NCBI GenBank assembly: GCA_003508835.1
Contig: PUFA01000006.1
Span: 3,658,001 to 3,722,000, forward strand
Reading direction: 5' to 3'
Length of the DNA stretch: 64,000 nt
DNA from: Eonycteris spelaea
Lineage: Eukaryota > Chordata > Mammalia > Chiroptera > Pteropodidae
Below the pieces are notes generated by a model, which saw nothing but the letters and a program-made list of their open reading frames with translations, was not told where the DNA came from and ran no database searches. Shown in pieces: positions 31,540-42,900 of this stretch. The translations under genes were made by a program, and so were the position numbers. How positions within the stretch are numbered: the stretch's first letter is position 1; each line of letters starts with the position of its first letter.

Positions 31540-33190
31540 TTTTGATGAAATAACCCTGAAGGAAAGAAGTGAAGGCTCCTTGTGCTGTAAGGGAATAGTA
31601 TGGACACATTTAGACTGAAATTGGACTTGTAAAAGACTATCTTGCATACTGCCTGGGGCCCATATGCTTCACTGTGCTCTTGGGACTACAGTCTGAGAGT
31701 TACTAGTGGGGCCCTCTGACCAACTCATTTGAAAACGTCCTATATTTAGGGACATTCTTGAACTTTTTCTACGTCTTACTTTGTCTTTTTATCCCGTCTC
31801 AACGAGGTCTTGAAAGTGATGACAACCTTAAAATCTTTTTTTGAAAATGCTTTCTTTTTAAAGTGAACTTTCTTTATCTTTCTTCAGGAAGGATGAATTT
31901 TTTTCCCCTCTTCTTTTACTGACTGTGATTATTGTGGGGAGGGGATGCAGACTGGCGGTCCATCTTCTGATTCCAAGAGTTTTCAGCCAACACAGCTTTT
32001 ATTTATGTATTTATTTTACAACCGGATTTGCAGGGAAGCCTGACCATTCAGTTCTCTTGCTGTTTCACACACTTACGATATTTGCTGGGCCCCCGACGGC
32101 ATGCGAGTTTTTGACCTTGGGTGAATGTCATAAATTACACATAACTTGTGGTGTTTGTTCATGTTCTTTTCTATTCAGAACTCTTTTCCAGTCTGACCAA
32201 AATGCCTAATCCTGGTCCTATAGTTCTTTAGATTTCTTTTTGATGTTGTGGCTTCAGATTTGCTCTTTCTGACATTCCTATGTTTGCCCTTGAAGCATTT
32301 TTAGGTGGTCTGTGGGTTGCCAGAAGGGAACTCCCTCTCTCCTGGCACCCTACAGGGTATTTAGCCAGGATATACAAACTTCCCAAAGCAAGATGGTCAG
32401 ATGGAAAGAAAGTCACGGGGCCTATGTCAGTGCAGGATTGGTTGGCACCCAGAATGCCCATTTGGGACACATGACTACCATATCTGTGGCTGCCCAAAGT
32501 GGAGTCTGAGAAGCCTGTTTTGTGCTGCTCTACACTTCTTTTGCATGTTAATTCCAACACAGGAGGAATTTTTCCAGTCACTTGGCTTCATATTTTCTTA
32601 GAAGGGAATTCTTACCAACTCAACTCTCCTGGTTCTTGAACCCAAATTCAGCCTGGCAAGGCCACATCTTCCTCTGAGAGAAAAAGCAGTGTCATTCTTG
32701 GGGAGTTAGTAGCTGAACATCATCTCTGCCTCCAACTTTCCACTGTACTAGAAATCCCCTGTCCCTGTCCCCTGAAACTCTTTTTTTTTTCGTTCTGCGT
32801 TTACCCAATTTGTTCATGTTAAGCTTTTAACAGATGGAATCTATGGATGTGACTTTTAGACTCCTTCATCTGTAGACTCTAAACACATTTGGTTGGTTGG
32901 TACCTGGACCTGGCAACATTTTATGGAACCAGAGCTTATACAGCTGAAACCAACAGTGGTTCTTTGCCAGGACTGTCAGAATGGCCTGCGGAGCTTTAAA
33001 GGCATACACAGGCCAAGACCCTCCTGTAAAAACTTGGAGGCACCTATATTTTGCCAAAGATTACAGGGATTTTGATATGCAATCTCAAGTAGGATCCTCG
33101 GGCTGCCAGAGACTTTAACTTACATATTTTCTTCATTTTTATTAACATTCCTTTTTGTTGTTGTTGTTCATAAATTGATGACTGTTCCAT
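31540..33190. other. No gene or confidently named repeat
   Basis: Mixed-composition DNA. Overlapping frames at 32228-32601 on both strands (up to 117 codons) shadow one another and show no recognisable domain. No CpG cluster is present. It could hold old unrecognised LTR material. Confidence 0.35.
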
Positions 33191-33196
33191 TTAGGG

Positions 33197-33354
33197 CACT
33201 GATTCTAAACAGGGTCAGGGATTTTTCCAATCATAAAAACACTTCTGCTAGAGAGTCTGTGTGCCTCCTGGTGACATTCACCATCTGCCATGGATTGCTG
33301 AGATCCCTAATGGGCCTCCTCATATCTGAGGTATAAGGGAGTTAAGAACCAGTG
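33197..33354. repeat. Possible small hAT-Charlie element
   Basis: The left terminus 'cactgattctaaac' and right terminus 'gttaagaaccagtg' are inverted repeats with two mismatches, 158 bp apart. The flanking octamers match at only five of eight positions, so the target duplication is doubtful. Confidence 0.4.
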
Positions 33355-33363
33355 CTTGAAGGT

Positions 33364-33385
33364 TGTGTGTGTGTGTGTGTGTGTA
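33364..33385. repeat. (TG)11 microsatellite
   Basis: Eleven TG units directly after the possible hAT element. Confidence 0.9.
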
Positions 33386-33699
33386 TGGCTTTAGATTCCA
33401 AATTATTGACTGTAGGCAACCAGAAGCAAAAAGAGGCATACACATTGGCCTTGGTCAATTTTTTTTTCATGCAGTTAAAACCACTCTACCAAGGCCCCTA
33501 AACAGGCTGAATATAAGAAGGGAGTAGAACTAGAGCCAGCTTTTTGTTTTTTTAAATACCATCCTAGAGTGTTGCTCTTCTTGAGCATCACATGGAATTA
33601 CTTGACCTTCCCTCTGGTGGGTCATCCTCTCTGGTATGATTTGGCAATTTAATATCTACTTTCATCATGGTATTTTCCTTCTTTATCTTTGGGAGAGGA

Positions 33700-33830
33700 A
33701 AGAACATGATGTGAGAATCAAATGGTCCTAGGGTTTAATCCTCATGCTGGTGTTTACTGGAGGGCTTGCTCTGGGACAAGGAACATAAGCCTCATATTCA
33801 TCATCTGCAAAATAGAGGAGAAACCTGCCT
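33700..33830 (+). repeat. MIR fragment, sense
   Basis: 'gggtttaatcctcatgctgg', 'gggacaaggaacataagcct' and 'catattcatcatctgcaaaa' follow the MIR tRNA half and core. A second MIR in the opposite direction follows at once. Confidence 0.5.
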
Positions 33831-33839
33831 CAGATGGTT

Positions 33840-33965
33840 GTGGTAAGGAAAACATCTGTATTTTACAGATAAGGAAACGAGGCAGGGAAGGATTAAGCAA
33901 CTGACAAGGTCCCTCAGGGTTTGAACCTAAATGGTCCGACACTTCTCAGAGTGTGACCACGTAGT
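33840..33965 (-). repeat. MIR fragment, antisense
   Basis: 'tgtattttacagataaggaa', 'aggattaagcaactgacaag', 'gtccctcagggtttgaacct' and 'gtgtgaccacgtagt' correspond to the reverse complement of the MIR core. With the sense copy before it, this makes a tail-to-tail pair. Confidence 0.6.
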
Positions 33966-33969
33966 CCCA

Positions 33970-34835
33970 TTCAGCTCTGCAGAGGGCCGACACGTACTTA
34001 CTTCTCCTCTGTCTCAAGATGACCCAGTGTAGAGGTTTCTGAAAATACTGTCCAATGTAGAACATGGACTGAGTCAGGTGATTGGAATATTTTTATCTTT
34101 GACTCTAAGCCTTACAAGGAATGCGACAACATACTTTTCATGTGTTAAAAGAGAGGGTGCATTCACATGGACTTAGGCAAAGAGAGATTTGCATGTGCTA
34201 TGTTTTCATCAGTGGTTACGGATAATGGTTTTCTGCCCAATGGAGTAATTTTAGTTACTGTTTCAAAATTAAAATGAGTACTTTAAAAACAAATGAATGA
34301 ATGAGTGAATGAATAAATGAAATATTTAATAAATGAAGTTATAACGGGGGAGTTCCCAGCAAAGTACGTGGAGTATAGTAAGCTCTCCATAACTGCTTGT
34401 TTCCATCCTTTCCAGCTTCTCCTTCATTTGATCTCAGTTTGATCTGATATTATTGTCCTTACAAACTGAGGTCATAATCCTCTCCATTACCTTATTTTTA
34501 ATATTGATCAGCTGTTTTGATGAGCACTATGTTCAGTTTGAGTGCCACAACTAAAGTGCTTTTTGAAGAGTGATATGAAATTAGAAAGGATAGAAGCTAC
34601 TTGGATATAGAATTGGGTTCTAGATGTCAGGTTAAATGGATGGACTTATTCTTGCAATAGGAAATATGATGAGGCTAAATGTAAGGTCTTGTGATGGGGT
34701 ACAGAAAATAAACTGCATGAGCATAGTATGGGGGGATGGGTAGCTTAGCAGCCAAAAATAAAAAAATACTTGAGAGTTCAAAGGAAGCCTAGAAAATATG
34801 GTCTTGAGCTGGAATCTATATTCCTAGCTAAGAAT
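33970..34835. other. No gene; one AATG-rich simple repeat
   Basis: Unassigned DNA with an imperfect (AATG)n/(AATA)n stretch at 34293-34338 and a possible MIR tail at 34345-34400 ('gtggagtatagtaagctctc'). Confidence 0.35.
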
Positions 34836-34839
34836 TTTA

Positions 34840-36400
34840 TATCATGCTCATGAGTTGGAGGGATTAATATTGTTAAAATATTCTAACTACCCAAAGAAAT
34901 ATACAGATTCAATGTAATCCCTTTTAAAATATCAATGGCATTCTTCTCAAAACTGGAACAACTAAATCCAAATTTATATGGTATTCCAAAAGACCCTGAA
35001 TAGCCAAAGCGATCTTGAGAAAACAGAGTGGGAGGTATCACACTCCCTGACTTCAAACTATACAAAAAGCTACAATAATCAAAACAGTATAGTACTGGCA
35101 CAAAAACAGGCACATAAATCAATGGGATGGAATAGAGAGCCCAGAAATAAATCCTCACTTATATCTTTAATTGATCTATGACACTGGAAGCAAGAATACA
35201 CAATAGGGTAAACACAGTCTTTTCAGTAAGTGGTATTGGGAAAACTAGACAGATATATACAAAGGAAAAACCCACAAAAAACAAAACTGTACCACTTTAT
35301 TATACCATATACAAAAATAAACTCAAAATGGATGAAAGACATTAATGTAAGACCCCCAAACATAAAAATTCTAGAAGGAAACATAGACAGTAAACTCTTT
35401 GACATTGCTCTTGGCAATATATTCTTAAATATGTCTCCCCAGGGAAGGGAAACAAAAGAAAAAATAATCAAACGGGACTACATCAAACCAAGTTTTTGCA
35501 CAGTGAAAGAAACCTTCAAAATGAAAAGACAACCTTCTGAATGGGAGAAGATATTCACAAATGATACATCCAGTAAGGGGTCACTACCCAAACTATGTAA
35601 GAAAGCCTCACAATATAACATAAAAAAAAAAAAGCCAAACAAACCAATTGAATAATGGACAGAGGACCTGAATAGACATTTCTCCAAGGAGGACACATAG
35701 ATGGCCAACAGACATATGGAAAGATGCTTATCACTAATCATCAGGGAAATGCAAATCAAAAGCATCAATACCACCTCATACCTGTCAGAATGGCTATCAT
35801 CAAAAAAAAAAAAATCATCGATAACAAGTGCTGGTAAGGATGTGGAGAAAAAGGAGCTCTTGTGCACTGCTGATGGAATTTAAATTGGTGCAGCCACTAC
35901 AGAAAACAATATGGAGATTCCTCAAAACATAAAAAATAGAATGGCCATACAACCCAGCAGTACTGCTTCTATCCACTATTTATTCAAAGAAAATCAAAAT
36001 ACTAGTTTGAAAAGTTATGTGTATCCCTGTGTTCATTGCAGCATTATTTACAATAGTCAAGATATGGAAGCAACCTAGGTATCCACTGACAGATGAATGG
36101 ATAAAGATGTGAGAATATGTATGCTCAGCAATAAAAAAGAATAAAATCTTGCCATTTGCAACAACATGGATGGACCTAGAAGGTATTATGCTAATTTAAA
36201 TAAGTCAGAGAAAGACAAAACCATTATGATTTCACTTATATGTGTAATCTTTAAAAATAAGACAAATGAATAAACAAAACAAAACAGAAACAGAGCCATA
36301 GGTACAGAGAACAAACTGATGGTTGCCAAAGGAAAGAGAGTAGGGAAATGAGAGAAAATGAAACAAACAAAAACAAACAAAAAAATGAATTTTATTACTA
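34840..36400 (+). mobile_element. 5'-truncated L1 LINE (L1MA-like), sense
   Basis: It holds the last third of ORF2 and the 3' UTR. Recognisable blocks are 'tagggattaatattg'-type start, 'aatcaatgggatggaataga', 'cactttattataccatatac', 'aaactcaaaatggatgaaag', 'gagaagatattcacaaatga', 'aaatgcaaatcaaaagcatc', 'tgctggtaaggatgtggaga', 'tgttcattgcagcattattt' and 'atggatggacctagaaggta'. The UTR then shows 'gatttcacttatatgtgtaa', 'agagaacaaactgatggttg' and a run of (AAAC) units. This is better preserved than other L1 copies here, so it is probably the youngest. Confidence 0.9.
35230..35655 (+). pseudogene. L1 ORF2 C-terminal open remnant
   Basis: A 141-codon frame in the truncated L1 that covers part of the region after the reverse transcriptase. 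It includes residues matching the L1 ORF2 C-terminal segment (for example MDERH-like and KILEGNIDSK). Frameshifts on either side separate it from the rest (34978-35181, 35701-35883). It is not a host gene and is not active. Confidence 0.75.
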
Positions 36401-36546
36401 GATTAGAAGGGGAGGGGAGAATGGATACTGATTGAACAATTAGCAGACTTATAGTAAATTCATTATGATGCAATTGTGTAATTTGTTTACAAAAAAGTCT
36501 TGAACAATATATATTACATTTATAGAAATACACTATTTTCTAGAAA

Positions 36547-36745
36547 AGGAATTAGCAAACTTTTCTGAACAGGCCCAGCCAAACAGTAAATATTTTAGAC
36601 TTTTCAGGCAATATATGATCTCTGTTGAAAATTCTTTTCTGTTTTTATGTTTTATAGTTGTTTAAAAATGTAAAAACCATTGCTAGCTCATGGACTATAA
36701 AAATAGGCTGCACTGAGGCCATAGTTTGCTGCACTTGTTGTAGAA
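36547..36745 (+). repeat. hAT-Charlie-type fragment
   Basis: 'attagcaaacttttctgaac', 'aggcccagccaaacagtaaa', 'tattttagacttttcaggca' and 'atatatgatctctgttgaaa' match the CTGTAAAGGGCCAGATAGTAAATATTTTAGGCTTTGCAGGCCA family. A matching right end is suggested by 'ggccatagtttgctgcac' (36718). Confidence 0.6.
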
Positions 36746-37054
36746 CAAAGATGGTGATAAGTCTGGGATCATGCTTTAAGATGTACAAGAATGCATTTGA
36801 GGAGTTGATCTGGATGGGGATGGGACTCTGGATGAATTCCCATGAGCTATAATTGAAGGCATTGGTTACTTTTAGTCTGGAGAAGCCAAGAATCTTGATC
36901 ATTGTCTTCAGACTTTTGAAGGATTTTTGAAGACTTTTTGAAGGTGGTTAGGAGAGACCCTTGTTCAGTATATATCCAAAAGGAAGAATTAGAATCGGTG
37001 AGAGGACACTCTGGAGACAGACTGCACCACATGGAAGGACTGTCTCATTATTAG

Positions 37055-37235
37055 TTGCCAGTTATGGGCTCTTATTGCCAGGCACTGTTCTAAGTACTTT
37101 ACATAGATGGTTTTACTTTATCCTCAACAACCCATCAGGTAAATACCAATCTTACCTTTACTTTACAGATGAGACAAAGTAGCAATAGAAGGTTAAATTA
37201 TTTGCCCAAGGAGGCATGCTACTAAGTAGAAGCCA
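37055..37235 (-). repeat. MIR SINE, antisense
   Basis: 'ggcactgttctaagtacttt', 'atcctcaacaacccatcagg', 'actttacagatgagacaaag', 'tagaaggttaaattatttgc' and 'ccaaggaggcatgctactaa' are MIR in reverse. Confidence 0.75.
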
Positions 37236-37254
37236 TAATAACTGCAACTCTCTA

Positions 37255-37355
37255 CTGCCTACTTGCATGCAAGTTATATGAGATCAGATATGCAAATAAT
37301 TTAGCAGTGCCAGGCACATAGTAAGTATTGCTGCTGGTAATAATAATGATAATCC
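37255..37355 (+). repeat. MIR 3' half, sense
   Basis: 'gcagtgccaggcacatagta' followed by 'agtattgctgctggtaataa' is the MIR 3' end. It faces the antisense MIR before it. Confidence 0.55.
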
Positions 37356-37387
37356 CTAGGAAGTACTATGTTTTTCATCATGGTGGT

Positions 37388-37830
37388 TGTATTAGTTTCC
37401 TCTGGTTACTATAACAAATGACCACAAACTTTGTGGCTTAAAACAGCATGTTTTTTTTTGAATTCTGGAGGCCAGAAATTTGATACAAGTTTCACTGGGC
37501 TGAGCTCAAGGTGTCAGTCAGCAGGGCCATGCTTCCTCCAGAGACTCTAGGGAGAATCAGTTCCTGTTGGCTTCCTGGTTTCTTTGGCTTATGGCCACCT
37601 CACTCCAATCTCCACCCCTGTGGTTACATTACCTTCTCTTCTGCCCTCTGCTTCCCTCTTATAAAGGATACTTGTGATTACATCGAGGACCTCCCAGATA
37701 ATTCAAGATAATCTCCCCCATTTTAAGATCCTTAAATTAATCATACCTTTTGCCATATAAAGTAATATTCAGTTTCCAGATATTAGGAAATGGTTATCTT
37801 TGGGGGCCATTATTTAGCCTACAACAATGA
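37388..37830 (-). mobile_element. MLT1-type MaLR LTR, full length, antisense
   Basis: It begins 'tgtattagtttcctctggtt' and continues 'acaaactttgtggcttaaaa', 'attctggaggccagaaattt', 'cactgggctgagctcaaggt', 'tcagcagggccatgcttcct', 'gactctagggagaatcagtt', 'tacttgtgattacatcgagg', 'taattcaagataatctcccc' and 'ggggccattatttagcctac', ending 'aaca'. The TGT...ACA ends and order match MLT1 reverse complement. A solo LTR, non-coding. Confidence 0.85.
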
Positions 37831-37834
37831 TATT

Positions 37835-38595
37835 TAAGCATATACCGGATAAACACATTTTTTTTTAACTATTAGAATAAAACTTTATAAATTCTATGAT
37901 TTATTGGTCAGTTATAACATCTATTTTTCCTTATGGCATAATTTTTGTGAAAATAGATATTTTTGTATAAGGCATGACTTAGGAGTAATACTTAATTTTT
38001 TTCCAATAGCCACAGTCAGGCAGTATTTATTGAATAAAATACATTCTTTCCCTCATTGATTTAAAATTCAGTTTTCATCACTTACCTATCAAGCAGTAAG
38101 CACTATACATGAATCTGTGTATCAGCTCCATTTAGTTCCAACAATCCATTTAGTAGGTTCCTGCATCTGTGCTATACTGTTCTATTTACTGTGGCGTTAA
38201 ACTATATATTTATAGTTGATAAATTCAGTCTCCCTCAGTTCTCCTTCAGTTTTCATGGCTAATGGCTCTTCTACTATTTTGTCATTGTGTATTTTAACCT
38301 AAAAAATTCCTTATTATCATTTTAATGTGGCCTTGGAATGAGAGAAGATAGATGGAATTGTAATTGTCCGCCTTTCATAATGATTCGTTCACCTATTTTT
38401 TATTCTGATGATTTTACTTACTCATCCATTGAGATTTCCCAGATTTATTGTTAAAATCATACGGAAGTTATCTCTTAAAACTTCTTTCTGATAATTAAAC
38501 TCTACAACCACATTATTAATTACTTTTATACTTAATCATACATTTTATTACCTTTAATTCTTATTACATTTTCTTATATAACATGCCTTCTCCTT
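37835..38595. other. No gene; A+T-rich unassigned DNA
   Basis: Very A+T-rich. It may be a decayed continuation of the LINE-like segment that follows, but no motif is firm enough to say so. Confidence 0.35.
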
Positions 38596-38599
38596 TTTG

Positions 38600-39240
38600 A
38601 GTTCATTATTTTGGCTTTTTCTCCCCCTTGGCTAGAATAGAACTTCAAGTAATTTTTTTTAAAAATAGAGTATTTGAGTAATATAATTTCTGTGTCTTTG
38701 AACATGCCTTTCATTTGTCATCACATATGAGAGAAATTATAGCTTGGCAATTGGTAGAATTCTTGAGTTACAATAATATTCTCTTAGAATTCTATAAAAA
38801 TCATGCCACTTTTCTTTTAGCATGGAGAGATGTGAAGTAGGATGTGCCTGGTTTTCTTTCTTTTAAGCAGCTTGATTTTTCTTCCCTGTAGGAAGCTTGT
38901 AGTTGTATCTCCGTTTTTGGAGTGTCAGACGACATCTAGAATTGTGTATTCTTTCAGTATTCCTGTTGCCCAGCACTCAAAAGACCTCTACAATTAGAAG
39001 CCTTAAGGCTTTCTCAAACTCAAGGAAATGTTCTAGTTATTTCCTGATTATTGCTTTTCCCCTCCACTAACGATGTCTCCTTCTGGATCTCTTAGTAGGC
39101 GAATACTGGATATTCTAGATTCCTTTGCTGCATCTTCCCTAGTTGTAAATCTCTTTTATTTTTATATACTTTTTTGTCTGTGGCATCCCTAAATGAACTG
39201 GCATCCTGCCCCTAGTCAACCTTTGACTTCTACCCATATT
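38600..39240. repeat. Probable LINE-derived degraded repeat
   Basis: 'agaaattatagcttggcaat', 'tagaattcttgagttacaat', 'gatgtgcctggttttctttc', 'caaggaaatgttctagttat' and 'gtctccttctggatctctta' follow a very common mammalian internal LINE segment. That segment reads GAATTATAGCTTTGCTGGGTATAGAATTCTTGG ... GATGTGCCTAGG ... CTCTCCTTCTGGGACTCC. I cannot name the exact family. Confidence 0.4.
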
Positions 39241-39244
39241 AGAA

Positions 39245-40660
39245 ATTAACTTCCCACATCCAAAGACACTGCTGAGTAACTGCCACTCTGTGTGGAGAAC
39301 CAGCCCAGTTCCTGATGTCCTTTAATTTGCTTCTGAATTGAGACCCATGACTCTTGTCCAATTTTTGGTCCTCCGGGCTTGGAATTTTTAAGGATCTTTT
39401 CTGGAAACCGGTGTACTTTCTTCTTAGGGGATCTGTATAGAATTGTGAGCTTATCAACACTAATCAGCCTTTTCTCACCGTGTACTTTATATTTTCCCCA
39501 TAGTCTTCAAAATGTTGAATTTGTTGATGGCATCTTTCTTTGGTTTCCAGCACTGCCACTGATGTTTTGGTCATATACTTTTTTGGGGGAGTGGTAGGGT
39601 GGCGTAAATGTACAAACCCAATTTACCATCCCCCAAACCCAAAGGCCCAGTGTGGGAATAGTAGTGGGGACCGAAGCATCACATGGATAGCTGAACCAAA
39701 TGACCTTTCAGTCTCATCTAGCTCTGGGAACCTTGTTTCTAAACAATAAAGCGGCATAATTAAAGGTTGGAGAAACAACTTTTACAAAAAGGTCCAGAGA
39801 GATAGAGTTTAATTTGATAGGAAAATAGAATGAGGTGAGACATGGTGAGTCACATTAAAACTTCTAAAGATATGGCTGGAGGGACTAAGTTTAAATTACA
39901 TACAGCCAAAGTGATTCAGGTTGGCCACTACAAAGACTATTTAACTCTTAGGAACTTGTGTGGCATTACAAAGTCCTGTCAAGAAGGCTCCTTCTCTGGT
40001 GAGTTTCCTAAGGGGAAAGAGCTATTCTGCTTAAGGGCAGGGGATGGACTGAATCACCTTTTGGATTGCCTAGCCTTGGGATATTGGATTATGATACCTC
40101 AGTGCCGCAGATGTTAGATGGGGAATAACAGCAGCAGCTGATAAATCCCCTAGGTTGAAAAATCTTGTTCTCACCCAGCCTTACTGATAATTTTCTTTTT
40201 AATATGAGGAGACACTGTTTTTGTCACGAAACATTTTCTCCAAATCTTTAAATCTGAATGGAGACATCTTTAGTTTCTTCCCTCACATGCTGGGAAGAGC
40301 AAGACTTTCAGCGCGCAGGCTCCCTCTCTCTCTACAGTTGGAGGCAACTCTAGCTCTCAGCACCACTGGAGACGCTCCCGCCACAGCTCCCTCTACATCC
40401 CCTGGCAGTCCCATCCCACAGGGAGAGGGCATGGAGCTGGACCAGGGAGAGGAGTGACAGGCTCCCTGTGGTAGGTCTGTGCCTGTCAGAGTCTCAGGGG
40501 CTCAGGTCTGTGGTGGCCGGAGGAGAGCCAGTTCCAAGCTGTATGGCTGGTGGCATTTCCGGCAGCCAGTGCTCAGCCAATCAGTGACAGGCCCAGATAG
40601 CTAGGGCGATGACACATGAAATATGATAATTTTCTGCTAAAGAGCTTGGAAGGGGTAAAG
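39245..40660. other. No gene; G+C-richer block at 40290-40600
   Basis: No recognised repeat. 40290-40600 is G+C-richer but has few CpGs. The 78-codon frame at 40221-40457 is serine/proline-rich and not recognised. Candidate for conservation testing only. Confidence 0.35.
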
Positions 40661-40662
40661 AG

Positions 40663-40664
<2 letters not shown>

Positions 40665-40699
<35 letters not shown>

Positions 40700-40717
40700 G
40701 TGTGTGTGTGTGTGTGT
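40665..40717. repeat. (GT)n microsatellite
   Basis: About 26 GT units with a single TTG interruption near 40698. Confidence 0.95.
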
Positions 40718-40719
40718 CT

Positions 40720-41640
40720 GGGAGGGGGCAGTGCAGGCAGTGCCTGTGACAAGGTGAGGGTGACAGTACATTGGACTCTGATGCTAGGGCTAGAGGTACC
40801 TGCTCTGGGGAGTGGCTGTGGGAACACCAGGGTTACTCTCCAGGTAAGCCGCTGCTGCTGGGTGGGAACCGGAGGAGAAGCAGCCAGCGCCAGTGTTCTG
40901 AAGCTCAAGGCACCCAGGGTGAAAAAGAAACTGTAAAAGGCATTTTTCTTCTTCTCAAACATAAGGTTAGGAGTTTTGGTTTCTTCTGAGTGCTGCCTTT
41001 TAAAAAGCTACTACAAAACTGGAATAGATATCATCTGGAGGGCTGAAGCACTTGACAAATAATTTTTAAAAAAATTTTGGGCTGGGTTTATTTATCCATA
41101 CCCCCACATTTTTCTACCCTATACTCATCCTAGCCCTAGAAAATAAAGGTTTTGTTTGTTTGTTTGTTTGTTTGTTTATAAAAACATCTCGTTAACAAAA
41201 TCTTGAAGAAGGGCCTAAGTCTGTGTCTTAGAGATTCTAAAGGTTCAGGTGGTAGCTTTGATTCTAGATTCTGGTTTTTAAAAAATGTGTCTTGGAACAT
41301 GATCTGGTCCTAGATTACATTATAGTTTAGAAGTAGTGCTAGAGGATTTTTTGGTTGGAGGATATGGCGCCTGAGACTTCAGGGCAGGACAAGGTGAGAG
41401 TGCCCTGTAGTTAAGTCTGAGGTGGTAGAAATCCCCACTTCCTTCAGCCACCTTGGCACACTTCCTGGTGCTTTATCAGCAGTTAGGGGCTTGTGAAGGG
41501 GTGACAAGAGTCCCCTGTATTGTCTGATCCTGTGAACATGTGTATTCAGAAGTGAGAGATCAGAGTGTTTACATAACATTCTGATTAGTCACTGAGGAGC
41601 TCATCACTGCAATAAATGTGTGTCTTTTTATGTATTGCAT
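40720..41640. other. No gene; includes (TTTG)n
   Basis: Apart from about seven TTTG units at 41151-41177, nothing is recognised. The frames at 40573-40989 on both strands partly encode the GT repeat. Confidence 0.35.
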
Positions 41641-41649
41641 TTGCATACT

Positions 41650-41708
41650 CTCTCTCTCTATATATATAGATATAGATATAGATATATATATAGATATATA
41701 GATATATG
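41650..41708. repeat. (CT)n/(TA)n/(GATATA)n compound repeat
   Basis: Four CT units, then mixed TATA and GATA units over about 59 bases. It gives a tyrosine/isoleucine phantom peptide on the minus strand. Confidence 0.9.
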
Positions 41709-42229
41709 GAATTTTTTTAAACAGCACAGATAAATGATAAATGAAATCTTTATCATTTCTGCAAGCCTGCTTTGTGGCTTTGGGCATGGGACTGGCTTCC
41801 TGCGCTGGGAGTGATAGCTATTCAGAAATGATAATTGGTGTACTGTATCTTTAAAAGGTTAAAACCTCTTTCAAAAAAGGTCTGGACTCATAGTGGAAAA
41901 GGCAAGCGAGGCATGGGTTGGCTCCGGATTCAGAAAACAGCTGCTGATTAGATTCTATGTCTGCAGGCTGAATTTATTCTGTGTTTTTCAACAGCAAGAC
42001 TTCGAGAGGGATGCTACTGTTTGGGTTTCTGATCGTGATTTATATTTATTCAGAGGAATAACAGAGGGTGGATCTGTTCCCGGCGCGAGCATGCTCACAA
42101 CCAGCTGACTCTCCCATTATCCAACTGCCTAGTTTGGTGCTTCTATGTACATGTATATTCCGTGTGCATATGTGTGTATACAAACACACACGCATGCCTG
42201 GATGGACAGATGTGTGCACAGGTTCTGTT

Positions 42230-42387
42230 TTAAGGACAATTCTTTCAATAAGGTTTTTACCCCTTACTTGGAACAGGTGTTCATGAAAAAAATGCACAAA
42301 ATCCGACTGACCGGAATAATTCATGAAGAAGGGGCTGGATCCGTGGGTCAGAGAACACAGGACCAGTTTGCCATCCCAAGGCCGAAG
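42230..42387 (+). other. Exon-like open stretch ending at a splice-donor-like site
   Basis: The plus frame 42145-42477 stays open. Within it about 40 codons, beginning LEQVFMKKMHKIRLTGIIHE and running to PRPK, have a charged, protein-like composition unlike the neighbouring frames. The last codon AAG at 42385-42387 is followed by 'gtaggg', a plausible 5' splice site. It sits about 95 bases upstream of the CpG-rich block. I do not recognise the peptide and cannot place a matching acceptor with confidence. It may be chance. Confidence 0.2.
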
Positions 42388-42480
42388 GTAGGGGACTGGA
42401 TTTTTATTCGGCGGATGGATTCCTTGCGCTTGATTTTATTTATTGTGGTTTTGCCTGAGGCCGCCCTGGAGAAGTAAAAT

Positions 42481-42900
42481 AGCGAGCTGCGATTCCATTT
42501 TGTCGTTGCCTTTCTTGGAAACGGTGTCCGGGTGTGGAGGCGCAGGGGGTGGCCCGGTGGGCGGCTGCGCGGTGTGCGGTGCCCTCGGTGGGCTGGGCGG
42601 GCTGCTCGGCCTGGTGCTGGGGGAGCGGCGTGAGCCTCAAGTGACCCCGCGCGTCAATCACCGGCGGCAGCGGCTGTAACCCTGTGCGCGCCGCACACTC
42701 TTCGCTGGCTCGCCGGCTCTCTGGCAGCCACTCGGCACCCGCGCACTGCCGCCCGGGCTCCAGTGAGCCTCAGCTGTCGCGCAAATGCCTCGCTCCTGCA
42801 GCACTTGCATTTTCTTCCTCTGCCCTGGCTGCTGCTCCAGGATTGCTCAGGCCCACCGGAACGGTCTCTGTGGCCGGCTTGGTGATGGATGAGATTTTGG
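42481..42900 (+). promoter_or_regulatory. CpG island, candidate TATA-less promoter
   Basis: A hand count gives roughly forty CpG dinucleotides in about 420 bases, in a window that is otherwise strongly CpG-depleted. Two GGGCGG GC boxes lie at 42559-42564 and 42595-42600, and no TATA box is apparent. The sequence is G+C-rich and contains no recognised repeat. This is the usual signature of a mammalian promoter or CpG-island enhancer. Direction is uncertain. No downstream coding exon is recognised, so it could serve a non-coding transcript, an alternative first exon, or a gene outside the window. Confidence 0.65.
42559..42600 (+). promoter_or_regulatory. Paired GC boxes (Sp1-type)
   Basis: GGGCGG motifs at 42559-42564 and 42595-42600, 36 bases apart, in the densest CpG part of the island. 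Confidence 0.5.

Noticed and set aside
35230..35867. 141- and 129-codon frames
   Set aside because: Both lie in the 5'-truncated L1; one is ORF2, the other its antisense.
42146..42200. Inverted CA/TG segments as a regulatory palindrome
   Set aside because: Imperfect and best explained as a degenerate TG/CA repeat.
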